From the NCBI RefSeq assembly GCF_031729055.1, contig NZ_JAVMIP010000006.1, positions 62,001-126,000 of the forward strand: a stretch of 64,000 bases of DNA, in the 5' to 3' direction. Each line of letters starts with the position of its first letter. Within the stretch, counting starts at the first letter, position 1. Under the pieces are notes generated by a model. It made no database searches. It was not told the origin of the DNA and saw only the letters and a program-made list of their open reading frames with translations. This document shows, one piece after another, positions 47,264 to 56,928 of the stretch. The position numbers and the translations under genes were made by a program. The DNA is from Pseudocalidococcus azoricus BACA0444. GTDB lineage: Bacteria; Cyanobacteriota; Cyanobacteriia; Thermosynechococcales; Thermosynechococcaceae.

Positions 47264-48214
47264 ATGATTCTGCCCCAGCCAACGGCCGCAGCAATTGCCT
47301 TAATTTCCTTTCAAATTAAACCAGGCTGTTTGGACGATTATCAAAGCTGGCAAGAGCAAGTCAGTCAAACCCTGGCCCGTTATCCTGGTTTTTTGGGGCA
47401 TGAAGTACTTCCCCCCAGGCCTGGGATTCAAGCCGATTGGGTTGTGATTTTTCGATTTCGGACCCTAGCAAACCTGGAACAATGGCTCAATTCCGCTGAA
47501 CGGGAAGCACTGCTGAAAACAACAACGGACATATTTATTGCCCCGGCAAAACAACAGATTTTACTGACTGATAACCGCCCCGGCCAGTTGGTTTCGGTTA
47601 TTTTTACCAATCGGGTTAAGCCAGGTTATGAACAAGCCTTTCAAAAGTGGCATGAAAAAGCAACAATGGTGCATCGGCAATTTTCCGGATTTGTCAGTTT
47701 TGATTGTTTTCCGCCCCATTACGATACGGATCACGAATGGGTAGATGTGGTTCAGTTTGACAGCCCCGATCACTTAAATGCTTGGCTAGCCTCACCCCAG
47801 CGTCAGAAACTCCTCAAGGAATTAGAGCCGTTAGTGGAATCCTTTGAAGTCCGGCCTGTGGTTAGCAGTTTTGCTGGTTGGTTTCCCGCCCGTGTCAATT
47901 CATCCACCCCTACCCCGCCCCCGCCCTGGAAACAAGCCATTGCCGTCATCTTGTGCCTTTACCCGACGGTGATGATCATTAACTTAACCATTGCCCCTTA
48001 TTTTCCCCGCCCCCTGGCAACGAGTATGCTCTTGGGTAATATCATTAGCGTTGGCTTTTTGACCTGGCTGGGGATGCCCTTTGTCAATCAAAAGCTCCAA
48101 GGCTGGCTACGTCCTCAACAACCCAGCGTTAAAACGGATTTAGTTGGGATCATTACGGTTGGCCTGGTGGTTGGAATGATCTGGCTTATTTTTTACAACC
48201 TGACAGTCAGCTAA
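47264..48214 (+). CDS. Double ABM-domain membrane protein
   Basis: 316 residues. Two antibiotic-biosynthesis-monooxygenase-like (dimeric ferredoxin fold) domains lie in tandem, at about 5-95 (LISFQIKPGCLDDYQSWQEQVSQTLARYPGFLGHEVLPPRPGIQADWVVIFRF) and 110-200 (VIFTNRVKPGYEQAFQKWHEKATMVHRQFSGFVSF...). Three membrane segments follow (about 222-312). Tandem ABM domains joined to a membrane part occur in cyanobacteria; no function is established to my knowledge. Start ATG 47264. Confidence 0.78.
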   Translation: MILPQPTAAAIALISFQIKPGCLDDYQSWQEQVSQTLARYPGFLGHEVLPPRPGIQADWVVIFRFRTLANLEQWLNSAEREALLKTTTDIFIAPAKQQILLTDNRPGQLVSVIFTNRVKPGYEQAFQKWHEKATMVHRQFSGFVSFDCFPPHYDTDHEWVDVVQFDSPDHLNAWLASPQRQKLLKELEPLVESFEVRPVVSSFAGWFPARVNSSTPTPPPPWKQAIAVILCLYPTVMIINLTIAPYFPRPLATSMLLGNIISVGFLTWLGMPFVNQKLQGWLRPQQPSVKTDLVGIITVGLVVGMIWLIFYNLTVS

Positions 48215-48332
48215 TCTCTATTCAGACATGAACCGTGCCAGATAAATCCGGTTAATGTTATGGTTATCAGTAGAGTTTAATAGAATAGATTTCTTAGTTA
48301 AGACTGAAGAATTGATTGAAATTGTTGTAGCC

Positions 48333-48905
48333 ATGTCTTCACCTGTACCCCCACCATTAACAACAACGATTTCTTTGGCAGAATTTCAGCAACTTTGCGC
48401 GGCCTGGCCCGACTTACGATTAGAACGTGATCCTCAAGGTGAGTTAATTCAAATGGCCCCCGCTGGGAGTGAAACTGGGCATCGTAATTTAGAACTGGGA
48501 GGGCAACTTTGGTATTGGAATCGTCAGGCGCGGTTAGGACTTGTGTTTGACTCCTCGGCTGGATTTTTGTTACCCAATGGAGCGGTGCGTTCTCCTTACC
48601 TGGCCTGGGTTTCTCTTGCGCGGTGGCAACAATTAACGGATGCAGAAAAACAAGGCTTTGCCCCAATTTGTCCTGATTTTGTCTTGGAATTAGCCTCACC
48701 GTCAGATCATCTCCCAACACTCCAGGCCAAGATGTCTGAATATATCAACAATGGGGCGCGTTTAGGTTGGTTGATTGTGCCGTTATTAAACCAGGCCTGG
48801 GTCTATCGTCCTGACCAAACTCCTTTGCTGTTAGAACGTCCGGCCCAACTCTTCGGGGATGATGTGTTACCGAATTTTGTTTTAGACTTATGTACTCTCT
48901 CTTAA
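48333..48905 (+). CDS. Uma2 family endonuclease-like protein, copy 1
   Basis: 190 residues of the Uma2/DUF820 restriction-endonuclease fold, a family much expanded in cyanobacteria. The nuclease core is visible: LVFDSSAGFLLPNGAVRSPYLAWVS, then CPDFVLELASPSDHLPTLQAKMSEYINNGARLGWLIVP, with the D/E...E.S/K pattern. ATG 48333 is chosen; the frame is open to 48255 but that part is not family-like. Overlaps the next gene by 16 bases. The middle 299 bases (48516-48814) are identical by eye to 49073-49371. Confidence 0.85.
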   Translation: MSSPVPPPLTTTISLAEFQQLCAAWPDLRLERDPQGELIQMAPAGSETGHRNLELGGQLWYWNRQARLGLVFDSSAGFLLPNGAVRSPYLAWVSLARWQQLTDAEKQGFAPICPDFVLELASPSDHLPTLQAKMSEYINNGARLGWLIVPLLNQAWVYRPDQTPLLLERPAQLFGDDVLPNFVLDLCTLS

Positions 48906-49468
48906 GCACAGCGGTCTCAACTCCTATTTCCCTCGCAAAATTTAGGCAGATTTGTGCGGCCCGGCCCGACTTACGATTAGAACGTGATTCTCAAGGTGAG
49001 TTAATCCAAATGGCCCCCGCAGGGAGTGAAACCGGGCGACAGAATGCTGATTTGATCTACTACTTTGTGGCCTGGAATCGTCAGGCGCGGTTAGGACTTG
49101 TGTTTGACTCCTCGGCTGGATTTTTGTTACCCAATGGAGCGGTGCGTTCTCCTTACCTGGCCTGGGTTTCTCTTGCGCGGTGGCAACAATTAACGGATGC
49201 AGAAAAACAAGGCTTTGCCCCAATTTGTCCTGATTTTGTCTTGGAATTAGCCTCACCGTCAGATCATCTCCCAACACTCCAGGCCAAGATGTCTGAATAT
49301 ATCAACAATGGGGCGCGTTTAGGTTGGTTGATTGTGCCGTTATTAAACCAGGCCTGGGTCTATCGTCCTGAACAAGTTCCAGTCATGTTAGAACGGCCGA
49401 CTCAACTCACAGGCGATGAAGTGTTACCAAATTTTGTTTTAGACTTAACGGATCTCTGGCATTCCTAA
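48890..49468 (+). CDS. Uma2 family endonuclease-like protein, copy 2
   Basis: 192 residues, a tandem duplicate of the preceding gene. The N-terminal 60 and C-terminal 30 residues differ from copy 1, while the central 299 bases are identical, a pattern expected from gene conversion rather than one fresh duplication. Core motifs as in copy 1. Start ATG 48890 overlaps copy 1. metH starts 12 bases after the stop. Confidence 0.85.
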   Translation: MYSLLSTAVSTPISLAKFRQICAARPDLRLERDSQGELIQMAPAGSETGRQNADLIYYFVAWNRQARLGLVFDSSAGFLLPNGAVRSPYLAWVSLARWQQLTDAEKQGFAPICPDFVLELASPSDHLPTLQAKMSEYINNGARLGWLIVPLLNQAWVYRPEQVPVMLERPTQLTGDEVLPNFVLDLTDLWHS

Positions 49469-49480
49469 CCCCGCAACTTT

Positions 49481-52400
49481 ATGGCTTCTGTATTCCTTGA
49501 CCGTCTCCACAGTCCCAACCGGCCCGTCATGGTTTTTGATGGGGCCATGGGAACTAACCTACAAGTGCAAAACCTGACCGCAGAAGACTTTGGTGGCAAG
49601 GAATATGAAGGCTGTAATGAATATCTCGTCATTACCAAACCAGAGGCCGTGGCCAAGGTTCACCGGGATTTTCTCGCGGCCGGGGCGGATGTGATTGAAA
49701 CGGATACCTTTGGCGGCACTTCCATAGTTTTAGCGGAATACGACCTAGCCGATCGCGCTTACGAACTCAACAAAACCGCGGCGGAATTAGCGAAACGCCT
49801 GACCACCGAATTTTCGACACCGGATAAACCCAGATTTGCCGCCGGATCTATGGGGCCGGGGACGAAACTGCCAACCCTCGGTCATATTGACTACGATACC
49901 CTCCAAGCAGCCTTTGCTGAACAAGCCCGGGGCCTGTGGGATGGTGGGGTAGATTTATTCCTTGTGGAAACCTGTCAGGATGTGCTGCAAATCAAAGCGG
50001 CTTTGAATGGAATCTTGCAAGTTTTTGAGGAAAAAGGCGACCGGCGGCCGATTATGGTATCCGTAACGATGGAACAACAGGGGACGATGCTGGTAGGCTC
50101 GGAAATTGGAGCCGCCCTGACGATCCTAGAACCCTACCCGATTGATATTTTGGGTTTGAATTGCGCTACCGGCCCCGACTTGATGGCCGATCATATTCGC
50201 TATTTAACAAAACATTCGCCGTTTGTCGTCTCTTGTATTCCCAATGCGGGCTTACCGGAAAATATTGGCGGCCATGCCCATTACAAACTCACACCGATGG
50301 AATTGCGGCTGGCTCTGAGTCGGTTTGTGGAAGATTTAGGCGTTCAGGTGATTGGCGGCTGTTGTGGGACGCGTCCGGATCATATCCAGGCCCTGGCCGA
50401 AATTGCCCAAACCCTGACCCCGAAAGAACGCCACCCTGAAATTATTCCCGCGGCGGCTTCAATTTATAGTCCCCAACCCTACGACCAAGACAACTCCTTT
50501 TTAATTATTGGCGAACGACTCAATGCCAGTGGCTCGAAAAAATGCCGGGAAATGCTCAATGCGGAAGACTGGGATGGCCTGGTGGCTCTAGGGCGGGAAC
50601 AGGTGCGCGAAGGAGCCCATATTCTCGATGTCAACGTGGACTATGTTGGCCGGGATGGGGTGCGGGATATGCATAATCTCGTGTCTCGACTCGTTACCAA
50701 TGTCACCTTGCCCTTAATGCTCGACTCCACGGAATGGGAAAAAATGGAAGCGGGCTTAAAAGTGGCCGGGGGAAAATGCCTGCTCAATTCGACCAACTTT
50801 GAAGATGGCGAACCCCGATTTTATAAAGTTCTGGAACTGGCGAAAACCTACGGGGCGGGGATTGTCGTGGGGACGATTGATGAAGAGGGGATGGCCCGGA
50901 CAGCAGCGAAAAAATTTGCTATTGCCCAACGGGCCTATCGAGCCGCCTTAGAGTTTGGCATTCCCGCGCACGAAATTTTCTTTGATCCCCTGGCATTGCC
51001 AATTTCCACCGGGATTGAAGAAGATCGCGCCAATGGCCTGGCCACGATTGAATCCATTCGCCAAATGCGCCAAGAGTTACCCGGCTGTCATATTTTGTTG
51101 GGGGTTTCTAATATCTCCTTTGGCTTAAATCCGGCGGCCCGGCAAGTCTTAAACTCAATGTTTCTCCATGAAGCGATGCAGGCTGGGATGGATGCCGCGA
51201 TTGTCAGTGCGGCCAAGATTTTACCGTTAGCGCGGATTGAACCCGACCATCAGCAACTCTGTCAGGATTTAATCTATGATCGACGGGAATTTGATGCCGA
51301 TGGGATTTGTGTTTACGACCCCCTCGGAAAGCTAACAGACGTTTTTGCCGGGAAAACCACGAAACGCGATCGTACCCAAGATGCTGCCTTACCTGTTGAA
51401 CAGCGACTCAAACAACACATTATTGATGGGGAACGAATTGGCTTAGAGGAACAACTCAAAAAAGCATTAGAAATCTATCCCCCCTTAGAAATCATTAATA
51501 CATTCCTGTTAGATGGGATGAAAGTGGTCGGCGAATTGTTTGGTTCGGGGCAAATGCAACTTCCCTTTGTGCTTCAGTCCGCCGAAACGATGAAATCTGC
51601 TGTGGCCTATCTTGAACCCTACATGGAAAAACAGGACGTGGGCGGGAACGGCAAAGGGGTATTTATTATTGCCACGGTCAAAGGGGATGTTCACGATATT
51701 GGCAAAAACTTGGTGGATATTATCCTCAGTAACAATGGTTATAAAGTGATTAATTTGGGAATTAAACAGCCGGTTGAAAATATCATTGCTGCCTACGAAT
51801 CACACCAGGCCGACTGTATTGCCATGAGTGGGTTATTGGTCAAATCTACGGCGTTTATGAAAGAGAACTTAGAGGTCTTTAACGAGCGGGGAATTACAGT
51901 TCCAGTGATTTTAGGTGGGGCCGCTTTAACTCCGAAATTCGTCCATGAAGATTGCCAAAACGTCTATCACGGTCAAGTCATTTATGGAAAAGATGCCTTT
52001 GCCGATTTGCACTTTATGGATCAACTCATGCCCGCTAAGGCTAAGAATAATTGGGATGATCGGCAAGGATTTTTAGATCAAGCTAATGGGAATGGTCACA
52101 AAAAAGCTAAAGAAACGGTTGATCTTGAAAATGAAGCGAACGTTCCAGTCATTGAAACTCCAGAAGATACCACGCGCTCTGAATTCGTCACCCTCGATGT
52201 TACTCGCCCCCAACCACCCTTCTGGGGAACCCAAGTTTTAACACCCAATGACATTAACCTATCAGACATCTTTTGGTATTTGGATCTACAGGCCCTGATC
52301 GCTGGACAATGGCAATTCCGTAAACCGAAAGAGCAGTCTCGGGAAGAATACGATCAGTTTTTATGTGAAAAAGTTTATCCCATTTTAGAGATTTGGAAAC

Positions 52401-53035
52401 AGCGGGTAATTGCTGAAAACTTACTCCATCCCCAGGCCATCTATGGTTATTTTCCCTGTCAATCGCTGGGTAACTCACTCCAGATTTATGATCCAGAGCT
52501 AATCAAACTTGGGCAAACCCCAGACTCTCCCATTGCCACCTTTACCTTTCCCCGTCAACGCTCCGGCCGCCGCTTCTGTATTGCTGACTTTTTCTTACCT
52601 GTAGAATCGGGGCAGTTTGATGTCTTTCCAATGCAGGCCGTGACAGTAGGCCATATTGCTACTGAATTTGCGCAATCCCTTTTTGCCAGCAACCAATACA
52701 CGGATTATTTATACTTCCATGGCCTGGCGGTTCAGGTGGCCGAAGCCTTGGCTGAGTGGGTTCATGCCCGGATCCGTAAAGAGTTAGGGTTTGGGGAGTT
52801 TGATCCCGATAATATCCGTGATGTTTTAGCCCAACGCTATCAAGGCTCTCGCTATAGTTTTGGCTACCCGGCCTGTCCCAATATTCAGGATCAATTTCAG
52901 CAATTAGAATTACTGGATACGGCTCGCATTGACCTCTATATGGATGAAAGCGAACAAATTTATCCGGAGCAATCCACGACAGCGATCATTGCTTATCATC
53001 CCCATGCCAAATACTTTAGTGTTGCTAATAAGTGA
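49481..53035 (+). CDS. metH: Cobalamin-dependent methionine synthase
   Basis: Transfers a methyl group from methyltetrahydrofolate to homocysteine through methylcobalamin. The 1184 residues hold all four modules. The homocysteine domain (about 1-320) has its zinc Cys in LNCATGPDL and [11 protein letters not shown]. The pterin domain (about 340-600) contains [14 protein letters not shown] and [16 protein letters not shown]. The cap and B12 domain (about 640-880) has the cobalt-ligating DVHDIGKNL. The activation domain follows, with [10 protein letters not shown]. Start ATG 49481. A cobalamin riboswitch was not recognised upstream. Confidence 0.97.
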   Translation: MASVFLDRLHSPNRPVMVFDGAMGTNLQVQNLTAEDFGGKEYEGCNEYLVITKPEAVAKVHRDFLAAGADVIETDTFGGTSIVLAEYDLADRAYELNKTAAELAKRLTTEFSTPDKPRFAAGSMGPGTKLPTLGHIDYDTLQAAFAEQARGLWDGGVDLFLVETCQDVLQIKAALNGILQVFEEKGDRRPIMVSVTMEQQGTMLVGSEIGAALTILEPYPIDILGLNCATGPDLMADHIRYLTKHSPFVVSCIPNAGLPENIGGHAHYKLTPMELRLALSRFVEDLGVQVIGGCCGTRPDHIQALAEIAQTLTPKERHPEIIPAAASIYSPQPYDQDNSFLIIGERLNASGSKKCREMLNAEDWDGLVALGREQVREGAHILDVNVDYVGRDGVRDMHNLVSRLVTNVTLPLMLDSTEWEKMEAGLKVAGGKCLLNSTNFEDGEPRFYKVLELAKTYGAGIVVGTIDEEGMARTAAKKFAIAQRAYRAALEFGIPAHEIFFDPLALPISTGIEEDRANGLATIESIRQMRQELPGCHILLGVSNISFGLNPAARQVLNSMFLHEAMQAGMDAAIVSAAKILPLARIEPDHQQLCQDLIYDRREFDADGICVYDPLGKLTDVFAGKTTKRDRTQDAALPVEQRLKQHIIDGERIGLEEQLKKALEIYPPLEIINTFLLDGMKVVGELFGSGQMQLPFVLQSAETMKSAVAYLEPYMEKQDVGGNGKGVFIIATVKGDVHDIGKNLVDIILSNNGYKVINLGIKQPVENIIAAYESHQADCIAMSGLLVKSTAFMKENLEVFNERGITVPVILGGAALTPKFVHEDCQNVYHGQVIYGKDAFADLHFMDQLMPAKAKNNWDDRQGFLDQANGNGHKKAKETVDLENEANVPVIETPEDTTRSEFVTLDVTRPQPPFWGTQVLTPNDINLSDIFWYLDLQALIAGQWQFRKPKEQSREEYDQFLCEKVYPILEIWKQRVIAENLLHPQAIYGYFPCQSLGNSLQIYDPELIKLGQTPDSPIATFTFPRQRSGRRFCIADFFLPVESGQFDVFPMQAVTVGHIATEFAQSLFASNQYTDYLYFHGLAVQVAEALAEWVHARIRKELGFGEFDPDNIRDVLAQRYQGSRYSFGYPACPNIQDQFQQLELLDTARIDLYMDESEQIYPEQSTTAIIAYHPHAKYFSVANK

Positions 53036-53039
53036 TTAG

Positions 53040-53189
53040 AGAGAAACTGATTATGTCATCTCCGGCGGTTACAACGATTATCAAAATGTCTTCATCAGAA
53101 AGGTTACTGCCGAAAATGGCAAGAATTTTATCCAAATTTCTATTAGACATCACCTGGGAGGGGAAGCTCAAAAGTTACCTAAAATATAG
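53040..53189 (+). pseudogene. Unassigned coding remnant
   Basis: An open frame without a start codon reads DYVISGGYNDYQNVFIRKV and then FIQISIRHHLGGEAQKLPKI, ending at TAG 53187-53189. The strand-rich pattern looks protein-like but matches no family I recognise. A second frame in the same place (53032-53217) starts with ATG but looks non-coding. Likely debris between metH and hicB. Confidence 0.25.
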
Positions 53190-53220
53190 GAAATCTTACT
53201 CCTTGAGGGGTAATTAGCAA

Positions 53221-53427
53221 ATGAGACAAGTTATCGTATATCGAGATGAAGATGGCTACTGGATTGCGGAATGTCCGAGCCTCAAGGGTTGCATTAGCCA
53301 GGGGCAGACCAAAGAAGAAGCCTTAGCTAATATCAAGGAAGCAATCTCAGGCTATGTTGCGGCATTAGAAGTGGATGGCTTACCCATTCCAGAAGAAACT
53401 TTTGAGACATTTATGGCAGTTGTGTGA
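53221..53427 (+). CDS. hicB: HicB-like antitoxin
   Basis: A 68-residue HicB-family protein of the short, partial RNase H fold type: VIVYRDEDGYWIAECPSLKGCISQGQTKEEALANIKEAISGYVAALEVDGLPIP. The DGYWIAECPSLKGC pattern is the family hallmark. It lacks a DNA-binding C-terminal extension, so autoregulation is not obvious. The stop overlaps the GTG of the broken hicA by four bases. Without a working toxin it may be a leftover or act as a free antitoxin. Confidence 0.85.
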   Translation: MRQVIVYRDEDGYWIAECPSLKGCISQGQTKEEALANIKEAISGYVAALEVDGLPIPEETFETFMAVV

Positions 53428-53522
53428 GCAAGCTACCGAGTATTTCAGGAAAAGAGTGCATGAAAGCTCTATAAAAAGTTGGACTTTGCCAAAAATCAGG
53501 ATGGAAACACAGAAATGTCTAA
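53424..53522 (+). pseudogene. hicA: HicA toxin, 5' remnant with in-frame stop
   Basis: The frame starting at GTG 53424 overlaps the hicB stop by four bases and reads SKLPSISGKECMKAL, then TAA at 53472, then KVGLCQKSGWKHRN. This is the start of a HicA mRNA interferase (usual form: LPxISGKExIKALEKxGF...). It has lost one sense codon and the whole 3' half, where the methyltransferase ATG begins at 53515. The restriction-modification genes therefore appear to have landed inside hicA. Confidence 0.8.
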
Positions 53523-54402
53523 GGTTATTGCATTTGGATGGTACGGCGGTAAATATTCACACCTTGATTGGTTACTTCCACTATTACCGAAGGCAATTCA
53601 CTACTGTGAACCGTTTGGGGGAAGTGCGTCTGTGCTACTTAATCGTTTGCCATCTCCTATTGAAACATATAATGATATTGATGGTGAGCTAGTAAATTTT
53701 TTTCGTGTTCTTAGAGATCAATCTGATGAATTAATAAAGTTAATTGGACTTACCCCTTTTTCAAGAGAGGAGTTGAGAATTGCAGTAGAAGAGCCACTTA
53801 GTAATGCTTCTGACTTGGAGCGAGCTCGTCGTTTTTTTGTTAGGGCCCGACAAGTTAGAACGGGACTAGCACAAACAGCCAGTGTAGGACGTTGGGCACA
53901 CTGCAAGATGACAAGTCGTTCTGGTATGGCAGGAGCAGTATCTCGATGGCTAGGTAGTGTAGAGGGGTTATCTGAAATTGTCCAGAGACTTCTCCGAGTT
54001 CAAATCGAGTGTTCATCAGCAATTGAGGTTATACAACGCTATGACAACGAAGAAACCCTTTTTTATTGCGATCCTCCTTACCCGCATGATTCCCGATCTG
54101 ATAAAAATGCTTATGGCTTTGAAATGAATGATTCAGAACATCGAGAATTGGCAGATGTACTCAAAAATGTGAAAGGCAAAGTTGCGCTATCTGGCTATCA
54201 CTGTAAACTAATGAACGAGCTATATAGAGACTGGGATTATATTGAATCTCCTCCTAAAAAAGCTCACTCTACCAATACAAGCACTGACAATCTTAAACAA
54301 GAACGAACAGAAGTACTTTGGGTAAACTATGAAATTCAAAAACAGGGAGAAACAGAATGCCAGAGCCATCAGAAATCCTTGAAGTTGCTTTTCAGCGAGT
54401 AG
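53515..54402 (+). CDS. DNA adenine methyltransferase (Dam/D12 class)
   Basis: N6-adenine methyltransferase, 295 residues. The SAM-binding segment FGWYGGKYSHLDWLLPLLP and EPFGGSASVLLNR lies at the N-terminus, and the catalytic motif DPPYPHDSR near residue 186 follows LFYC. YHCKLMNELYRDW and TEVLWVNYE close the domain. It should protect DNA against the endonuclease encoded next. The two genes overlap by 46 bases in different frames. AT-rich and free of the CCAGGCCTGG palindrome, consistent with transfer. The target sequence cannot be read from the protein. Confidence 0.88.
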   Translation: MSKVIAFGWYGGKYSHLDWLLPLLPKAIHYCEPFGGSASVLLNRLPSPIETYNDIDGELVNFFRVLRDQSDELIKLIGLTPFSREELRIAVEEPLSNASDLERARRFFVRARQVRTGLAQTASVGRWAHCKMTSRSGMAGAVSRWLGSVEGLSEIVQRLLRVQIECSSAIEVIQRYDNEETLFYCDPPYPHDSRSDKNAYGFEMNDSEHRELADVLKNVKGKVALSGYHCKLMNELYRDWDYIESPPKKAHSTNTSTDNLKQERTEVLWVNYEIQKQGETECQSHQKSLKLLFSE

Positions 54403-55478
54403 CTGCAAACTTACAAGAAGTCGTTGTAGCTAATGATCAGATTAGACAAAAGTGTGAGTACATTTCCAAAAATCTTAGCAATCGAGCTGGTGCTAGACTA
54501 TTAATGTCTTGTCTTCTTGCCAAGATTCATAATCCAAAAGTTGACATAAGAAAACCATACACACAAATTGGAGGTGAAGACTCTTTTTCTGGTCGAACCT
54601 ATGATGAACAGTACATTACACCTTTTGTGAACAAGTATAATTTACCTTGCAACATTACAACAGCCTTTCTAACCCCAGCATTAAGGAACAGAAATGAGAC
54701 TTTGGTTCAAGGCTTAAATCTAGTTGGTAGGCCTCCTCAACTCTATACAAACGTGCTTGATTTACTAGATGATGTTTACAATAATCGAGTTCTTCCTAAT
54801 GATCTTCTTGCTGAAGTCATTCGTTTACTTATAATTCTCAGAGATCAAAGATAGCAGAGAATTAGAGAACTTTTGCAAGCATTGGAAACCACAAAAGATG
54901 CAATTCCTCTTTCTTCGGAAAATATTATCAAGCTTATTGAGCAACATTTAAATCTAAAAGGAACCAGCCGTCTTCCTGTTCTGATTGTTGTCGCAGCTTA
55001 CAATACTGCCCAAAAACATTTAGGAGAGACAGTAGCTTCACTTCACTCTCACAATGCCGCAGATTCTCAAACTGGAGCAATTGGAGATATTGAAATTACC
55101 CTTGTTAACGATGATAAAGTAATCACAAGTTATGAAATGAAAGACAAACGTGTCAGCAAGGAAGATATAGACCGTGCCTTACAAAAGCTTAGTGTCATTC
55201 AAGACAAGCCTGACAACTATATTTTTGTTACAACAGATGAGATTACATCAGAAGTACAAGATTATGCGTGTTCTTTATATCTGGAAACTAATGGCATAGA
55301 ATTTGTCGTTCTTGATTGCATAGGTTTTATTAGGCATTACCTACACTTATTCCATAGACTGCGCACTAGCTTTCTTGAAGAGTATCAAAAATTAATCCTT
55401 GCTGAATCGGAAAGTTCTGTAAGTCAACCAGTGAAAGAGGCTTTTCTTGCAATGCGTCATGCAGTAGAAGGAGATTAA
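54357..55478 (+). pseudogene. SacI-family type II restriction endonuclease, split by in-frame TAG
   Basis: Two frames of 165 and 201 residues lie in register on either side of a TAG at 54852-54854. Joined, they give about 373 residues, close to SacI-type enzymes. The first part contains CLLAKIHNPKVDIRKPYTQIG and DSFSGRTYDEQYITPFVNKY, and the second GAIGDIEITLVNDDKVITSYEMKDKRVSKEDIDRAL, with a likely D...E.K nuclease core. A single base change would explain the TAG. The endonuclease is probably dead while the methyltransferase stays intact, unless the TAG is read through or is a sequencing error. SacI assignment is from memory of the family. Confidence 0.75.
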
Positions 55479-55618
55479 GTCTTGTGTGTTAGATCAGTTA
55501 ATATTTTAGACTGCATAAATCAAACTCTGTGATCGTTGACGCTAGTGATAGTATGTATCTTCAGTCTTCCAGAAAATCTTTCGTTCTCCGATGCGCTTTA
55601 CTTTTATTGTGTTAATTC

Positions 55619-55853
55619 TTGTCCTACGATAGCAAAGATTAGCCTGATTGCAGTTGCCCTATGGTTTCCACGCCGATTGAGTCCATCCTCAACGAACACC
55701 GCAGCTTTGCCCCACCAGATGAATTTGTTGCCAATGCAGTCATCAACAGCCAGGCCGAGTATGAACGTCTCTATGCCCAGGCCCAGGCCAACTCCGAAAC
55801 CTTTTAGTCCGAAGTGGCAGAAAAAGAATTGCACTGGTGACAGGCCTGGGATA
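55619..55853 (+). pseudogene. acs 5' end fossil A
   Basis: Matches the acs leader and first 64 codons (57270-57500) almost throughout: the 30 bases before ATG 55661 and the codons for [19 protein letters not shown]. Two in-frame stops interrupt it (TAG 55805, TGA at about 55838). It ends at CAGGCCTGGGA, the same point where the real acs continues. It is an old displaced copy of the acs start. Confidence 0.85.
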
Positions 55854-55870
55854 GAAGGCTCAGAAATTCC

Positions 55871-56230
55871 TTACGATAAAGGTTTTCTCAGTCGATAACC
55901 ATTTGGCTCAATCACAATAAAAGCACCAGCAAGTTCTTGTTCAGAATAGGTTTGAATCACTTTTTCCAGTTCAGTGTGGGCAGCATTGATTGTGGATGGT
56001 AAAGCTCGCAGATAAAGTACACCACAGCCGAAACCTTTGACAAAAACCAGATTGCCATAATCTCTATCTCTTGTAATGAGGATCCGGTGTTGCTCTTGGG
56101 CGGTCAGAAGTATCTGCTCGTCACTGGCCTGGGATAAACCAAGTTGAGACACTAGAACAACATCATGCCCCAACTCAACTAAAAATCTAGCTGTCAAGGC
56201 ATATACGTCTTGGTCAAGGAGGAATTTCAC
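55871..56230 (-). CDS. DUF5615 PIN-like toxin candidate
   Basis: 119 residues of the DUF5615/Mut7-C PIN-like family. The opening KFLLDQDVYALTARFLVELGHDVVLVSQLG and RILITRDRDYGNLVFV retain the acidic residues expected of the nuclease site (D in LLDQDV, D in TRDRD). The ending ELAGAFIVIEPNGYRLRKPL is typical. Its DUF433 partner is directly upstream, two bases apart, as in many cyanobacterial pairs. Proposed ribonuclease toxin by family context only. Confidence 0.8.
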   Translation of the reverse strand: MKFLLDQDVYALTARFLVELGHDVVLVSQLGLSQASDEQILLTAQEQHRILITRDRDYGNLVFVKGFGCGVLYLRALPSTINAAHTELEKVIQTYSEQELAGAFIVIEPNGYRLRKPLS

Positions 56231-56232
56231 AA

Positions 56233-56457
56233 TCAGGCCGAGGCGAGGTGAATTTCTTCAGATGCGACTAGGGCGATGGCATAACGTAGGCAGGCCTGGA
56301 TGTCTTCAACCTCAAGATCAGGGTAATAGTCTTGAATGATCTCGGCGAAAGGAACTCCCTCGTTCAAGAGCTCCAGGATATTCAGCACTGTAATCCGAGT
56401 TCCAGCGATACAAGGCTTACCAAAATGGATTTGAGAATCAACTTTAATTCTTTCCAT
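56233..56457 (-). CDS. DUF433 antitoxin candidate
   Basis: A 74-residue DUF433 protein: VDSQIHFGKPCIAGTRITVLNILELLNEGVPFAEIIQDYYPDLEVEDIQACLRYAIALV, the standard winged-helix-like domain. First gene of the pair with the DUF5615 toxin candidate and intact, unlike the copy at 32045. The pair lies between acs fossils A and B. Confidence 0.82.
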   Translation of the reverse strand: MERIKVDSQIHFGKPCIAGTRITVLNILELLNEGVPFAEIIQDYYPDLEVEDIQACLRYAIALVASEEIHLASA

Positions 56458-56550
56458 AAAATCTTATTTGCCAGTTTTCCTGTCTCTACAATTCTGACAG
56501 AGTTTAGTTAAGGTTGACTGAGTTGAACATTTTTTTGTGTCAACAAATTT

Positions 56551-56626
56551 CGAGCCAGGGCCAAGGAAAATCCCGAAACCTTTTGGGACAAATTGGCAGA
56601 AAAAGAATTGCACTGGTTCCAGGCCA
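56551..56626 (+). pseudogene. acs 5' end fossil B
   Basis: Matches acs at about 57424-57500, codons for [19 protein letters not shown]. It shares GGCAGAAAAAGAATTGCACTGG with fossil A rather than with acs, so A and B share a common origin older than the present acs. It ends at TTCCAGGCC, again at the palindrome point where A ends. Confidence 0.8.
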
Positions 56627-56691
56627 AGCCCAAGCAAAGCTGTAAGTAATAGAAATACAATTAGTAGATAGATTTTTTAAAGGAATATCTC

Positions 56692-56928
56692 GTGACGGAA
56701 TTACTTGAACAGGCCATTGCCCAACTGAGAAAACTAGCTCCAATTGACCAAGATGCGATTGCGGCTCGTTTTTTAGCTGAAATCGAGGATGAACAACACT
56801 GGAATCGACAGTTTGAAGCAACAACAGAGGATCAATGGACTCAAATAGCTGCAATGGTGAGACAAGAGATTAGTAGGGGCGAAATTAATCCTCTCTCTGA
56901 AATATTTCCGGTTTGTTCAGATCAATGA
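56692..56928 (+). CDS. Antitoxin-like protein paired with RelE/ParE toxin
   Basis: A 78-residue acidic, helical protein, ELLEQAIAQLRKLAPIDQDAIAARFLAEIEDEQHWNRQFEAT, with a polar tail (PVCSDQ). This is the usual small antitoxin encoded ahead of a RelE/ParE-type toxin in cyanobacteria. Starts GTG 56692. Its TGA overlaps the ATG of the toxin gene (ATGA). No DNA-binding fold is recognised. Confidence 0.7.
   Translation: MTELLEQAIAQLRKLAPIDQDAIAARFLAEIEDEQHWNRQFEATTEDQWTQIAAMVRQEISRGEINPLSEIFPVCSDQ

Noticed and set aside
49481..53035. Cobalamin riboswitch in front of metH
   Set aside because: Only 12 bases separate it from the Uma2 gene and no B12-box-like sequence was seen.
53032..53217. 61-codon frame overlapping the metH stop
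   Set aside because: Composition is not protein-like, and another frame in the same place shows better remnant sequence.
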